In this document: positions 26,390 through 34,955 of the stretch, piece by piece
Layout: every line of letters begins with the position of its first letter
How positions within the stretch are numbered: position 1 is the stretch's first letter
NCBI RefSeq assembly: GCF_004378355.1
Contig: NZ_SNUB01000017.1
Span: forward strand, 1 to 64,000
Reading direction: 5' to 3'
DNA from: Psychromonas algicola
GTDB taxonomy: Bacteria; Pseudomonadota; Gammaproteobacteria; Enterobacterales; Psychromonadaceae
DNA: 64,000 nucleotides
Made by a program: the position numbers and the translations under genes
The notes under the pieces: model-generated
Database searches by the model: none
The model's input: only the letters and a program-made list of their open reading frames with translations
Told to the model about the DNA's origin: nothing

Positions 26390-27015
26390 ATGGAGCCAAG
26401 CTCATTATATATAGGTATAACTCGTATTCTCGGGAAAGCAGGTTATGAATTATTTAAAGAAAAAAACGTAATGAGTTAATTAAGCGCTTAAGTGATGCTC
26501 AAATAGATATTAACTCTTTAGAAATTCAGAATGATGACTTTTTTAGTTGCTTTATAGCTACATCTGAAGCTATGAGTAAGTGTACAAATAAGATTAAATT
26601 GTCTGCTTTGATAGAAATGTTTGTGAAGGGAGTAGAATCAAAAAAATTATTTGAAGATACTGATAGATATCAGGAAGTTTTATCTATAGTTTCAGATTTA
26701 TCACATCGTGAAATAAAGGTTCTTTATTACATGTATGAATTTGATATTAAAGAAAATAAGAAAGATGAAAAGTCAGAAGAAAAAGCAACAAGGCAACTAC
26801 TTTATATAGCAAATAAATTTGATACTAAAATTGAATCTGTTAAAGCTTGGATTGTACGTTTAAAAAGAACAGGCTTGTTGCTTAGCGAAAGTGAATTAAG
26901 AACTAATGAAAACTCTATTTCTTTTTCTATGGGATTTGAATTACACCATTTATCACCGATGGCTAAAGATTTAAAGAATTGGATTTTATTTGCAATCGAA
27001 TCTGACGACATGTAA
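26390..27015 (+). pseudogene. Frameshifted (or -1 programmed) gene of about 208 codons
   Basis: An ATG frame (MEPSSLYIGITRILGKAGY) stops after 29 codons, while the -1 frame is open from inside it to the end and encodes a helical protein (NELIKRLSDAQIDINSLE ... LKRTGLLLSESE) with a winged-helix-like C-terminal half. The frames join at A AAA AAC (26461-26467), which is in perfect phase for -1 slippage; equally, one lost A from an A8 run would explain it. I call it a frameshifted gene, possibly still expressed. An internal ATG at 26572 would give only the last 147 residues and has no good ribosome site. Confidence 0.6.
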
Positions 27016-27258
27016 TTAATTAAGGAGCTTATCATCCGGTATAAAGTAGCTAAATAAAATACTATTTTTATACTGTATCAATTATTAAATTTTAAATGTT
27101 TTTCTCTGGTTTCCAAATCCAATTCTTTTACTTTAAAAACAACACCTAATTCACAAGTTGTGTTATTACCGCAATCTAGTAAAAATAAAGAGATAAGGCA
27201 TAATGGCTTATTATTTTTGTTTTTATAAAGTCATTAATTCTCATTAAACAAGGTCAAT

Positions 27259-27675
27259 ATGCAACGACATTCCATCGCTTTACCCGCTTCTGCGACACTT
27301 TATTTGGGAGAGAATCAGGACTTTTCATTATATCTTTCAGAAAAAGAAATGTTTGCAGTGCAATCGCTTTTAGAGGGCAATTTAGTTGTGCTTGTTGATG
27401 ATACTTCGGTTAATTTTTTCCTTGGAAATAAAGAATTAGGATTTTCATTTGCGGCCATTAAACAGGCTAAATTAAGCGTTATCAAAGCACAGGGGAAAGT
27501 TTGGATTGTCTTAATGGCGACCTTGTTAAAAACAAACAAACCTTTTTATATATTGAAAATAGATGCAAGTTCAAAGTCTGCCATTAATTGGTTTATTGAG
27601 CACAAGCAAAGGTTAGAAAGCTATATTGGAACTCCCATTTCGATTGAGGACATTAAGGGCATGATCGATGAATAA
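27259..27675 (+). CDS. Hypothetical protein
   Basis: 138 residues, soluble, predicted alpha/beta (LYLGENQDFSLYLSEKEMF, VWIVLMATLLKTNKPFYIL). No family recognised. AAGG ribosome site. It overlaps the next gene by 8 bases, so the two are translationally coupled and probably work together. Confidence 0.65.
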   Translation: MQRHSIALPASATLYLGENQDFSLYLSEKEMFAVQSLLEGNLVVLVDDTSVNFFLGNKELGFSFAAIKQAKLSVIKAQGKVWIVLMATLLKTNKPFYILKIDASSKSAINWFIEHKQRLESYIGTPISIEDIKGMIDE

Positions 27676-27883
27676 AGAAGACTTTCGTTTGGGAATGAGT
27701 TTTTATTGTGGTGGTAAAAAATGGCAATGTACGGATATAGGCTCTCGTGTGATCACCGCGATTTGTTTGTCTGATTATAAAGATGACGAGTCATGGTTTA
27801 ATGGCCCGCCTTATGCTGTTAGTGAAATTGTGTTTGATGAAGATGATCAACAAGTCTGTACACTTGTTAACGAAGATGGTTAG
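27668..27883 (+). CDS. Small hypothetical protein
   Basis: 71 residues, acidic: MNKEDFRLGMSFYCGGKKWQ, then DESWFNGPPYAVSEIVFDEDD. The FYCGGKKWQCTDIGSRVI core with two Cys is a recurrent small-protein pattern I have seen in accessory arrays, without an assigned function. It is coupled to the upstream gene by overlap. Confidence 0.68.
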   Translation: MNKEDFRLGMSFYCGGKKWQCTDIGSRVITAICLSDYKDDESWFNGPPYAVSEIVFDEDDQQVCTLVNEDG

Positions 27884-27891
27884 TTCTTTCC

Positions 27892-28272
27892 TTAAGCTTG
27901 AATATTGACTGAAACATTCAACTTATTGCCATCTAGATCGCGCGCATAAGCGCCGTAATAATCAGGATGATAATGACGAGGTCCCGGTGCGCCTTCATCA
28001 GTTCCGCCATTTAATAACACAGCAGCATGAAATGCTTTTACTGCTTCACTATCTGGCGCATAAAACATGACTTGTGTGCCATTACCTGAGGTCGCTTTTT
28101 GTTGATCAAAGGGTAGTAGAATAAAAAAAGTTATTTTTCCATCCTTACCTGCATAACCTCTTTCTTGAGGATCTGAGAATACACAAGTCATCCCAATTGT
28201 GGCTAAAACAGCATCATAAAAATCACCTGAAGCTTTTAAATCATTGGTTCCAATACAAACACCTGAAAGCAT
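27892..28272 (-). CDS. Glyoxalase/bleomycin-resistance (VOC) family protein
   Basis: 126 residues with the vicinal-oxygen-chelate fold: N-terminal GVCIGTNDLKASGDFYDAVLATIG, a central AFHAAVLLNGG helix and the C-terminal RHYHPDYYGAYARDLDGNKL signature. Such proteins bind a metal and act as lyases, dioxygenases or antibiotic-binding proteins; which one cannot be told. It is the only minus-strand gene within the second small-gene run. Confidence 0.88.
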   Translation of the reverse strand: MLSGVCIGTNDLKASGDFYDAVLATIGMTCVFSDPQERGYAGKDGKITFFILLPFDQQKATSGNGTQVMFYAPDSEAVKAFHAAVLLNGGTDEGAPGPRHYHPDYYGAYARDLDGNKLNVSVNIQA

Positions 28273-28379
28273 AGTACAACCTTGTTTTTATTTGAATAAA
28301 TATGAAAACGAATGTTACAGTATGTTTTTTAATATGTAACTGTGAATTAATAAATTCAATTTTAATGGTGATAGATATT

Positions 28380-28949
28380 ATGCACTGGGTGTTAATGAGC
28401 GAACGCTCTGATGAATATGAACTAAGTATTGATGGATTGCCGCCAGATATTGAACGATTAGATTTGTACTTTGATAGCGGTAATCGCATTACTGACAATG
28501 TTGATACTATCGATGTGCCTTACGAACTGTATCCTGAAGAATATTTTGTCGATAATATTATTGCGCCAACGCGATTAGGGCTTTTAATTAACAAAAAAGT
28601 TAAGGCTATTTTTGATTCTTTGGATATCAAAAATATTCAGTATTTAAATGTACGGTTATTGGAAAAAAATACTCAATCAATTAACCAAAACTATTACATT
28701 GCCAATGTTGTAGGGAAATACGCTTGTGTAGATAAAGAAGCGTCAAAATTAGAGTTATTTGATGATGGAGATATTCAATTCATCAATAAATTAGTATTGA
28801 ACATTAACAATGGAAAGGATTACGGGCATATTTTTCGTTTGTCTGAATTTCCATCAATTTTGATTATTAGCGATTTATTAAAAACAGCACTGGCTCAAAA
28901 TAACGTAGCAGGCTTTAAGATTTACAAACCGGAATTATTCTCTCTTTGA
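28380..28949 (+). CDS. Imm11/DUF1629-like immunity protein
   Basis: About 189 residues from the ATG before HWVLMSERSDEYEL (earlier ATGs add a non-conserved leader). The C-terminal block HIFRLSEFPSILIISDLLKT followed by AGFKIYKPE matches the DUF1629 (Imm11) pattern, as does the middle SINQNYYIANVVG-type strand. Imm11 proteins neutralise toxins of polymorphic toxin systems. No toxin gene is found in the window, so this is an orphan immunity gene candidate. Confidence 0.7.
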   Translation: MHWVLMSERSDEYELSIDGLPPDIERLDLYFDSGNRITDNVDTIDVPYELYPEEYFVDNIIAPTRLGLLINKKVKAIFDSLDIKNIQYLNVRLLEKNTQSINQNYYIANVVGKYACVDKEASKLELFDDGDIQFINKLVLNINNGKDYGHIFRLSEFPSILIISDLLKTALAQNNVAGFKIYKPELFSL

Positions 28950-28997
28950 GAATAAGAAAGGCCGCCTATTCCAATTTAAAATTGGCATGGAGTTAAA

Positions 28998-29126
28998 GTG
29001 AGTCGATTAGTTATCAAAGGTTTTCGTTATATGGATGTTTGCTTTCAAATTATTAAAAGATGCTCTAGAGCAAGAGCATTTATTGAATGCGATTACCGTT
29101 ATCGCTATAACTTAAATTTTACATAG
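28998..29126 (+). other. Possible gene remnant in an array gap
   Basis: Between two array genes a GTG with GGAG upstream opens 42 codons, while another frame (29011-29115) gives a more protein-like peptide (KLLKDALEQEHLLNAITVIA). Neither resembles a known family. It may be a decayed small gene. Confidence 0.25.
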
Positions 29127-29140
29127 GAATTTTTTATATT

Positions 29141-29542
29141 ATGAAAATGGAATATTATTTGATCACCGCATTAATCGTTTCAATTTTTATTCAACTGATT
29201 CATTTTATTCGTTCCCTGCCGTTATTAAAGCTTCCAAAAATTAATGTAAAATTAATTAGTACAGGTAAAAACGGTTCCAAAGAACATATGCTTGTAGAGT
29301 TTAATTTTGAAGGAAAGTATTTTAAGGAATCATGCGATATAACAGGGATGGGAATCAGCCATTCAACCAACCCCACTTATGTGTGGTTTAGTCCAAGTAT
29401 AAAAGGAGCGTGTTTTGCTTTTAAGCCAACCATGAAATATATTCTTAAAAATAATGTTAAAATTGCTAAATATATTTTGGGGACTTTTGTTTGGATTTAT
29501 TTCGTTCTTATCTATTTTGTTCCTGGTTGGCTTTATCAATAG
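29141..29542 (+). CDS. Hypothetical membrane protein
   Basis: 133 residues with an N-terminal membrane helix (about 5-24) and a C-terminal one (about 110-129), leaving a basic central domain of about 80 residues (KEHMLVEFNFEGKYFKESCD). TAGGA ribosome site. No family recognised. Confidence 0.6.
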   Translation: MKMEYYLITALIVSIFIQLIHFIRSLPLLKLPKINVKLISTGKNGSKEHMLVEFNFEGKYFKESCDITGMGISHSTNPTYVWFSPSIKGACFAFKPTMKYILKNNVKIAKYILGTFVWIYFVLIYFVPGWLYQ

Positions 29543-29585
29543 CTATTCTTTAAAATAGCGTTGTAATTTAAGTTAAAGGGACGAT

Positions 29586-29897
29586 ATGGCACATCAATAT
29601 CGAGAATTATTAGCCTACGTGGCTGACCAAGACGGAAATATATCTGTTGAACTTATTACGTTAACACGTAACGGACTTTCCTATTATTTTCAAGATAAGC
29701 GATGGCGCAGACCTTATTCGATGTTTTTTAACGATGTTTGTACAAATGATTCAGGCGACTCGTTAAAAATCGCACCATTGACGCGTCATTCAACGCCAAG
29801 TTGGGTTAGCTTGGAGCAAGTGGTTATTTCAGATTCTGCTAAGGATCGTTATGAAAAGTGGAATAAAGGTAATCGAGGCTCTAGTTCAATAACCTAA
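29586..29897 (+). CDS. Hypothetical protein
   Basis: 103 residues, soluble, no signal peptide. It contains GNISVELITLTRNGLSYYFQDKRWRRPY, a beta-rich segment, and a polar C terminus. Strong AAAGGGA site. No family recognised. Confidence 0.6.
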   Translation: MAHQYRELLAYVADQDGNISVELITLTRNGLSYYFQDKRWRRPYSMFFNDVCTNDSGDSLKIAPLTRHSTPSWVSLEQVVISDSAKDRYEKWNKGNRGSSSIT

Positions 29898-29993
29898 AAG
29901 AATAAAATAATGGTAATGAGTTTCCATAGAAACTTATATTTAATCTATTCAATGACTAATTATTTATTATCTGCAGAGATAATGGGAGCAAAA

Positions 29994-30338
29994 ATGGGTA
30001 AGTTTGATCGCGCTATATATAAGATTGAGGAAATAGTTAATGATGTACCTCTATCATTTTTTTTTCTTGGTATTCCGACTATTGGAACAGCTCAGGCTAT
30101 TAATAATGGCGCAGGTTGGGACGCTTTTTATTTTTTTGTTGCTGGCTGTTTAATTATGATTATCCATGCTTTTTTTATTTATAAATTAGTGAGCGTAGAG
30201 CTTGAAGAACCTCATCGTTACTCATGGCTCATTAGGCTTATTTTTGTTGGTATTTATTTCTTTGCTATTCCAATTTTATTTATTTATTTTAGTTATTCAA
30301 TCTCGCTAGAATCCTATGGTGGAATTGCCCCTCTTTAG
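29994..30338 (+). CDS. Hypothetical membrane protein
   Basis: 114 residues from the ATG preceded by GGGAG; an earlier in-frame ATG would add 28 residues. Three hydrophobic segments (about 22-36, 44-64 and 82-104) with an amphipathic start (GKFDRAIYKIEEIV). No family recognised. Confidence 0.58.
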   Translation: MGKFDRAIYKIEEIVNDVPLSFFFLGIPTIGTAQAINNGAGWDAFYFFVAGCLIMIIHAFFIYKLVSVELEEPHRYSWLIRLIFVGIYFFAIPILFIYFSYSISLESYGGIAPL

Positions 30339-30366
30339 TTAAATTGGGTTTTATATAAAAGGCTTT

Positions 30367-31038
30367 ATGATGAATACATATACGTACGTTTTTATATTCT
30401 TGCTTTCTATCCCTAACTATCTTTTAGCTGAAGGGAGTGGAAACTCACGGTCCATATTTGCTGACTCTGATCTTGAACATGTTTTTACAGAAGAAATGAA
30501 CATTGAGCCTCCTTTAATTCATTTTGAAAGCGGTCACCATCTGCTTAAGTTAAGTGAAAAAATGGAAGCGGCACTTGCTGCTTATAATCCAATATTTAAA
30601 GCTTGGAAAACTGAAGATTATACGCAAAGTATTGTTGATAGTTTAAAACATGACGGCGAAAATTCAGCGCCTTTTGCGTTTATTAAAAATATTAATCAAG
30701 ACGATAAACCCGATGTGATCATCGATGGTTTTAATGGAAAAGAGCCTGAAACAATTGCGATTATATCGAATAATGATGACTACCAAGTAAAACATGTGGC
30801 TTCTTTGCATACTTATTCCGATCCTAAAACCGTCACTAGTATGAATGATGGTGTTGCAGAGCATGGTTTAAATTATTTATTGTGGCCAAATAAAGATGAA
30901 AAGACACAGGCGGTTAATATTTTTACTGTTGGCTTTCCTCAAGAAACCGATTCAGAAGGGGAGTTATTATCTGATGGTGGATTAATTGACTTCCACTTTG
31001 AAAACGGTGAGTTTGTTCCCTATTACCCTGAATTTTGA
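30367..31038 (+). CDS. Hypothetical secreted protein
   Basis: 223 residues with a signal peptide (about 1-21, cleavage near LLA-EG). The mature protein is acidic, with FIKNINQDDKPDVIIDGFNGKE and a C-terminal Gly/Glu-rich end. The DxNxDDKPDxxxDG segment resembles calcium-binding loops of VCBS/FG-GAP proteins, which the secreted gene at 20007 also shows. No family assigned. A hairpin GGACTCA / TGAGTCC follows (31046-31080) without a T run. Confidence 0.62.
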   Translation: MMNTYTYVFIFLLSIPNYLLAEGSGNSRSIFADSDLEHVFTEEMNIEPPLIHFESGHHLLKLSEKMEAALAAYNPIFKAWKTEDYTQSIVDSLKHDGENSAPFAFIKNINQDDKPDVIIDGFNGKEPETIAIISNNDDYQVKHVASLHTYSDPKTVTSMNDGVAEHGLNYLLWPNKDEKTQAVNIFTVGFPQETDSEGELLSDGGLIDFHFENGEFVPYYPEF

Positions 31039-31217
31039 TGTAGTTGGACTCATTGTTTATTAAAAATAAAGCCTGAGTCCATAGAAAACAACAATCCGCT
31101 ACTTTTGTGTGCCAGCTTCGTATAGAATTGACAGTTCTGATCTTTTAAAAGTACAGAGTTTATATCTCGTACGCGATCTCTTTTTTAACGAAATATTATA
31201 AGACTGAAGCAATCCAA

Positions 31218-32087
31218 ATGACTGATAAAATAATAGTAACGCACAATGGTAATTTTCATGCAGATGATGTTTTTAGCATCGCTACGCTGAAAGCGGTTTT
31301 TCCTCATTTTAAATTAATTCGTACTCGTGATTTAGAAGTCATTAATAAAGCTGATCTTGTGATTGATGTTGGTGGTATTTATGACCCAGAAGCAGGGCGT
31401 TTTGACCATCATCAACGTGGTGGCGCGGGGGCTCGTGAAAATGGTATTCCTTATTCGTCATTCGGTTTAATTTGGCAAAAATACGGCCTAGAATTGTGTG
31501 AAGGTAATCAAGAGTTAGTTGCTTCTATTGATGCGGGTTTAGTGTCAACAATTGATGCCATTGATTGCGGTCACGTTGAAGGGGTTGCTACTGGTATCAG
31601 TCTTAGTCAAACCATTTCAATGTTTAACCCTACTTGGCAAGAAGAAGGCGATTTTGATGCGTGTTTTGATCAAGCGGTTGAATTTGCTTCACGCGTTTTA
31701 GCACGCTTTATTGCTTCTGCAAGTGGTGGTTTGAATGCTAAGGCAATAGTGGCTAAAGCCATTGAAGATGCCGCTGACCCTCGAGTGATTGTATTAGAGA
31801 AATACATTCCATGGAAACGTACTGTGCATGCTCTATCAACCGAAGCCTTATATATGGTTTATCCATCACAAACAGGGCAATGGAGAATTCAAACTGTGCC
31901 TGTTGAGCCAGGATCATTTGAAGACAGAAAATCATTACCTAAAGCATGGGCTGGGCTATCAGATAAAGCCTTGCAAGATGTCACTGGAATCGACGACGCA
32001 ATGTTTTGTCATAATGGATTATTTATTGCGGGATCTGAGTCATTTGAAAGCACAATGAAAATGGCAGAAATGGCGCTTAAAGCTTAA
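31218..32087 (+). CDS. MYG1-like metal-dependent hydrolase family protein
   Basis: 289 residues of the MYG1/UPF0160 family, a branch of DHH-type phosphoesterases. The metal-binding motifs are visible: THNGNFHADDVFS near the start, VIDVGG, and FDHHQRGG (about 67-74). The eukaryotic relative is a 3'-5' RNA exonuclease; the bacterial role is not established. It is single-gene, after the small-gene run. Confidence 0.9.
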   Translation: MTDKIIVTHNGNFHADDVFSIATLKAVFPHFKLIRTRDLEVINKADLVIDVGGIYDPEAGRFDHHQRGGAGARENGIPYSSFGLIWQKYGLELCEGNQELVASIDAGLVSTIDAIDCGHVEGVATGISLSQTISMFNPTWQEEGDFDACFDQAVEFASRVLARFIASASGGLNAKAIVAKAIEDAADPRVIVLEKYIPWKRTVHALSTEALYMVYPSQTGQWRIQTVPVEPGSFEDRKSLPKAWAGLSDKALQDVTGIDDAMFCHNGLFIAGSESFESTMKMAEMALKA

Positions 32088-32177
32088 TATTTGTTAATTG
32101 ATACACCTTTAGCTCGAAAGTTAAAGGTGTCGTCGTTAACGTCTTTTAACGCTTAGTTTCATTATCAGTACCGTTTT

Positions 32178-32206
32178 TACCAATCGTATTAAATAACTGA
32201 TTGGTA
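32178..32206. repeat. Mini remnant of the ATACCAAT repeat family
   Basis: A 29-base inverted repeat TACCAATC ... GATTGGTA. The left 25 bases match the left end of the copy at 61420 (CAATC...TAACTGAT), and the right end follows at once. It looks like a repeat reduced to its ends by internal deletion, lying just before the ribosome site of the next gene. Confidence 0.5.
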
Positions 32207-32224
32207 TTATTCAAGGAGCAGAGA

Positions 32225-32872
32225 ATGAGTAAAGTTGCGATAGTTATTGGAGCGACAGGGTTAATCGGTTCAGCTTTAGTGGAAAAATTAATTGATGCAA
32301 CACACGTATCAAAAATAATCACACTGACACGAAAGCCTATCAGCTATGCTTCACCAAAAGTCTTCAATGAAGTGGTAGATTTTGAAAATCTAGCGCTTTA
32401 TGCTGAATTGTTAAAAGGAGATTTGTTGTTCTCTTGTTTAGGAACCACGCTTAAACAAGCTGGAAGTATTGAAGCACAGCGTAAAGTCGACCTTGATTAT
32501 CAATTTAATGCTGCAGAGATTGCTGCCAATAATGGTGTAAAACATTACCTTTTAGTTTCCTCTGCTGGAGCTAATCAAACAAGTAATAAAGCTTATTTGA
32601 AAATGAAAGGTGAGTTAGAGCACGTCATTAAATCCTTACCATTTCATCGTATTAGCATATTCCAACCTTCTCTATTAATAGGCCATAGAGAGCATTTTCG
32701 TTGGGGAGAGAAAATAGGATCTTGGTTATTACCTGTCTTATGTTTTCTACCTTGGTTGAAACGATATCGTCCCATTTCCGGTGAACAAGTTGCAGCTAAA
32801 ATGATACAAGTCAGTACTCAAGCGGGTAACCCACTTGAATTCTTCTGCCTTGATGAAATTTTTTTAAATTAG
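32225..32872 (+). CDS. NAD(P)-binding atypical short-chain reductase
   Basis: 215 residues from the ATG with AAGGAG 6 bases upstream; a TTG 8 codons earlier is inside the repeat remnant and less likely. It opens with the nucleotide-binding motif VIGATGLIGSALVEKL, followed by the FSCLGTTLKQAGS and HYLLVSSAGAN segments of atypical SDR proteins (oxidoreductase HTATIP2-like). The substrate is unknown. Confidence 0.85.
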   Translation: MSKVAIVIGATGLIGSALVEKLIDATHVSKIITLTRKPISYASPKVFNEVVDFENLALYAELLKGDLLFSCLGTTLKQAGSIEAQRKVDLDYQFNAAEIAANNGVKHYLLVSSAGANQTSNKAYLKMKGELEHVIKSLPFHRISIFQPSLLIGHREHFRWGEKIGSWLLPVLCFLPWLKRYRPISGEQVAAKMIQVSTQAGNPLEFFCLDEIFLN

Positions 32873-33094
32873 CGAGTTCCTTGTAGACGGTTAGTAAAGC
32901 CATTGATACTTTAGTTGATGGTTGTTTTATTTCGTTTGATTTATTTCAGACGTTTAGCATTGTCACAATTCATTTTATTTATATCTTTTTATTGATATAA
33001 ATCGACATAATTGATAGCGTCATCAAAGATTTACCGCTACGCTTAGTAATGCCTTTTTATTTTCTGTTTAGTATATTGTTGAGATTAAAATATT

Positions 33095-34726
33095 ATGACG
33101 ATTAATTTACGCTTGATTATTGGTTTTGCCGTAATACTTTTTATGATGGTTGTATTGACTGTTATTAGTATTCATCGTGTTAACTTTATTGACTCTACCA
33201 TCTCTGAAATAACTGACGTTAATTCAGTGAAACAACGTTATGCGATTAATTTTCGAGGTAGTGTGCATGATCGTGCCATTGCTGTGCGAGATGTTGTTTT
33301 TTCTAGAGCAAATAACGAGTTGAACAAAGAGATTGAGTTGATAAATAAGCTTGATGCCTTTTATCAAGAATCTGCATCTTCAATGAATGGTATGTTGTCT
33401 TCATCGGATTCCTTTACTGCTGAAGAAAAGTCTATTTATGCCAAAATTAATGAAATAGAAAAGAAAACACTTCCTCTTATTACACAAATTATTAACGCTC
33501 AAAAATCAGGCGATGTAGAAGCGGCGAATAAAATTTTGCTTGATCAAGCAAGACCGTTATTCGTCGACTGGCTAGCTACCATCAATCAATTTATTGATTA
33601 TCAAGAAGTGGTTAATCAACAGGCGACAAAAGAAGTACGCCTTGTCGCAAGTTCCTTCCAAAATTGGATGGTGAGTCTCACTGCGATTGCTATTATTTTA
33701 GGTTTATTAACTGCATACCGAATTATTACTCAAATAAGAGATGCTGTTGGTGGCGATCCACAACAAGCGGCCAAAGTGGTTGCTCGTATTTCTAAAGGTG
33801 ATTTGACTGGTGAAATAAATTCTTGTTGTCCGGATAGCATGATGGCTTCTGTAAGCGTTATGCAACAACAACTTAAAAGTACAGTGAATAGCATTATTCA
33901 TTCTTCTGGTGAATTATCTGATCGTGCTATTTCGGTGACGGCTGGTTCATTACAAGCACTCACAGCAGCTGACAAGCAAGTGACTGAAACCACGCAAGCT
34001 AAAAATAGTTTACAGTCAATGAGTGACAGTGTTCATAGTATTTCTGAAACAGTAAAACAAACTGAAGATAACTCTAAAACCACTGTTGATTTATCGCAGC
34101 GTGGTAGAAGTGCTGTTCAAAATGTAGCGACAGAAATAGAAAAAATATCAGACACAGTAAAAGGCACTGTTTCTCAAGTGAATGTGCTACAAGAGCGTAC
34201 TCGCGAAATTGGTGAAATCATTAATGTTATCCGTAGTATTTCTGATCAAACTAACTTGCTCGCACTAAATGCTGCCATTGAAGCGGCGCGTGCAGGTGAA
34301 ACTGGTCGTGGTTTTGCTGTTGTTGCCGATGAAGTTCGTCAACTTGCTATACGCACTGGTGATGCAACGGGTGAAATTGAATCGATGATCAAACAGGTTC
34401 AACAGGATACACAGGCATCTGTTACAGCGATGGAAACGACGGTTCCTCAAGTTGAAAATGGTTTAACGTTAACGCGAGAAGCGAATGAGTTATTGAATGA
34501 TATTCAACGTCAAGCGGATGATTCTTTAGCGAAAGTATTAGAAGTGGTGAGTGCGACTAATGAGCAGGTTGCTATTATTTCTGATGTGTCTGGTAGTATG
34601 GAAGATATTACAGTGATGTCGCAAGAAACAAGTGAAACGCTTAAGAACAATGTAACTCAAGCAGAGTTGCTTGAAAACCTATCTAAAACACTTAAGAAAG
34701 ATACGGATTACTTTACTGTTAATTAA
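33095..34726 (+). CDS. Methyl-accepting chemotaxis protein with four-helix-bundle sensor
   Basis: Chemoreceptor of 543 residues. TM1 about 7-27, a periplasmic four-helix-bundle domain about 28-188 ([14 protein letters not shown] motif of the 4HB_MCP class), TM2 about 190-210, HAMP, then the signalling tip [20 protein letters not shown] (about 383-402) and [16 protein letters not shown]. Its ligand is unknown. It is a single gene. Confidence 0.93.
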   Translation: MTINLRLIIGFAVILFMMVVLTVISIHRVNFIDSTISEITDVNSVKQRYAINFRGSVHDRAIAVRDVVFSRANNELNKEIELINKLDAFYQESASSMNGMLSSSDSFTAEEKSIYAKINEIEKKTLPLITQIINAQKSGDVEAANKILLDQARPLFVDWLATINQFIDYQEVVNQQATKEVRLVASSFQNWMVSLTAIAIILGLLTAYRIITQIRDAVGGDPQQAAKVVARISKGDLTGEINSCCPDSMMASVSVMQQQLKSTVNSIIHSSGELSDRAISVTAGSLQALTAADKQVTETTQAKNSLQSMSDSVHSISETVKQTEDNSKTTVDLSQRGRSAVQNVATEIEKISDTVKGTVSQVNVLQERTREIGEIINVIRSISDQTNLLALNAAIEAARAGETGRGFAVVADEVRQLAIRTGDATGEIESMIKQVQQDTQASVTAMETTVPQVENGLTLTREANELLNDIQRQADDSLAKVLEVVSATNEQVAIISDVSGSMEDITVMSQETSETLKNNVTQAELLENLSKTLKKDTDYFTVN

Positions 34727-34793
34727 AGCTTTTAGTTTATTCTTGAATTCAAATAATAAGTTAGTTATCACTGAATGTTATAGGTGATAACTA

Positions 34794-34952
34794 ATACCAT
34801 TCCGCATAATATTATGGTCAGGGCTTGTTGAGGGAAAATGATAAAGAGCAAGGCGCATGATTGAGTAATAGCTTGCTATTGCGATTGAATGCAACGTAGC
34901 TATCTATTATTTTAACCAACAAGATAGAGCAGATACTTATGTGGATTGGTAT
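34794..34952. repeat. ATACCAAT repeat element, copy with different core
   Basis: A 159-base non-coding element bounded by ATACCATTCC and GGATTGGTAT, with imperfect inverted ends about 35 bases long (CCGCATAAT... / ...ATGTGGATT and TTGTTGA / CCAACAA). The right end reads, in reverse complement, much like the left end of the copy at 61420 (ATACCAATC ... CTGATCTAT ... GTTAAAATAA), but the core differs. It lies between a chemoreceptor and phyH. Confidence 0.72.
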
Positions 34953-34955
34953 AAC

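Noticed and set aside
16651-31038. Chromosomal integron cassette array
   Set aside because: Small same-strand genes fit the idea, but I found no integrase and no repeated attC-like site between genes; spacers are short and unlike each other.
31128-31156. Promoter before the MYG1-like gene (TTGACA at -35)
   Set aside because: The -35 is perfect but no acceptable -10 lies at 16-18 bases; not strong enough to annotate.
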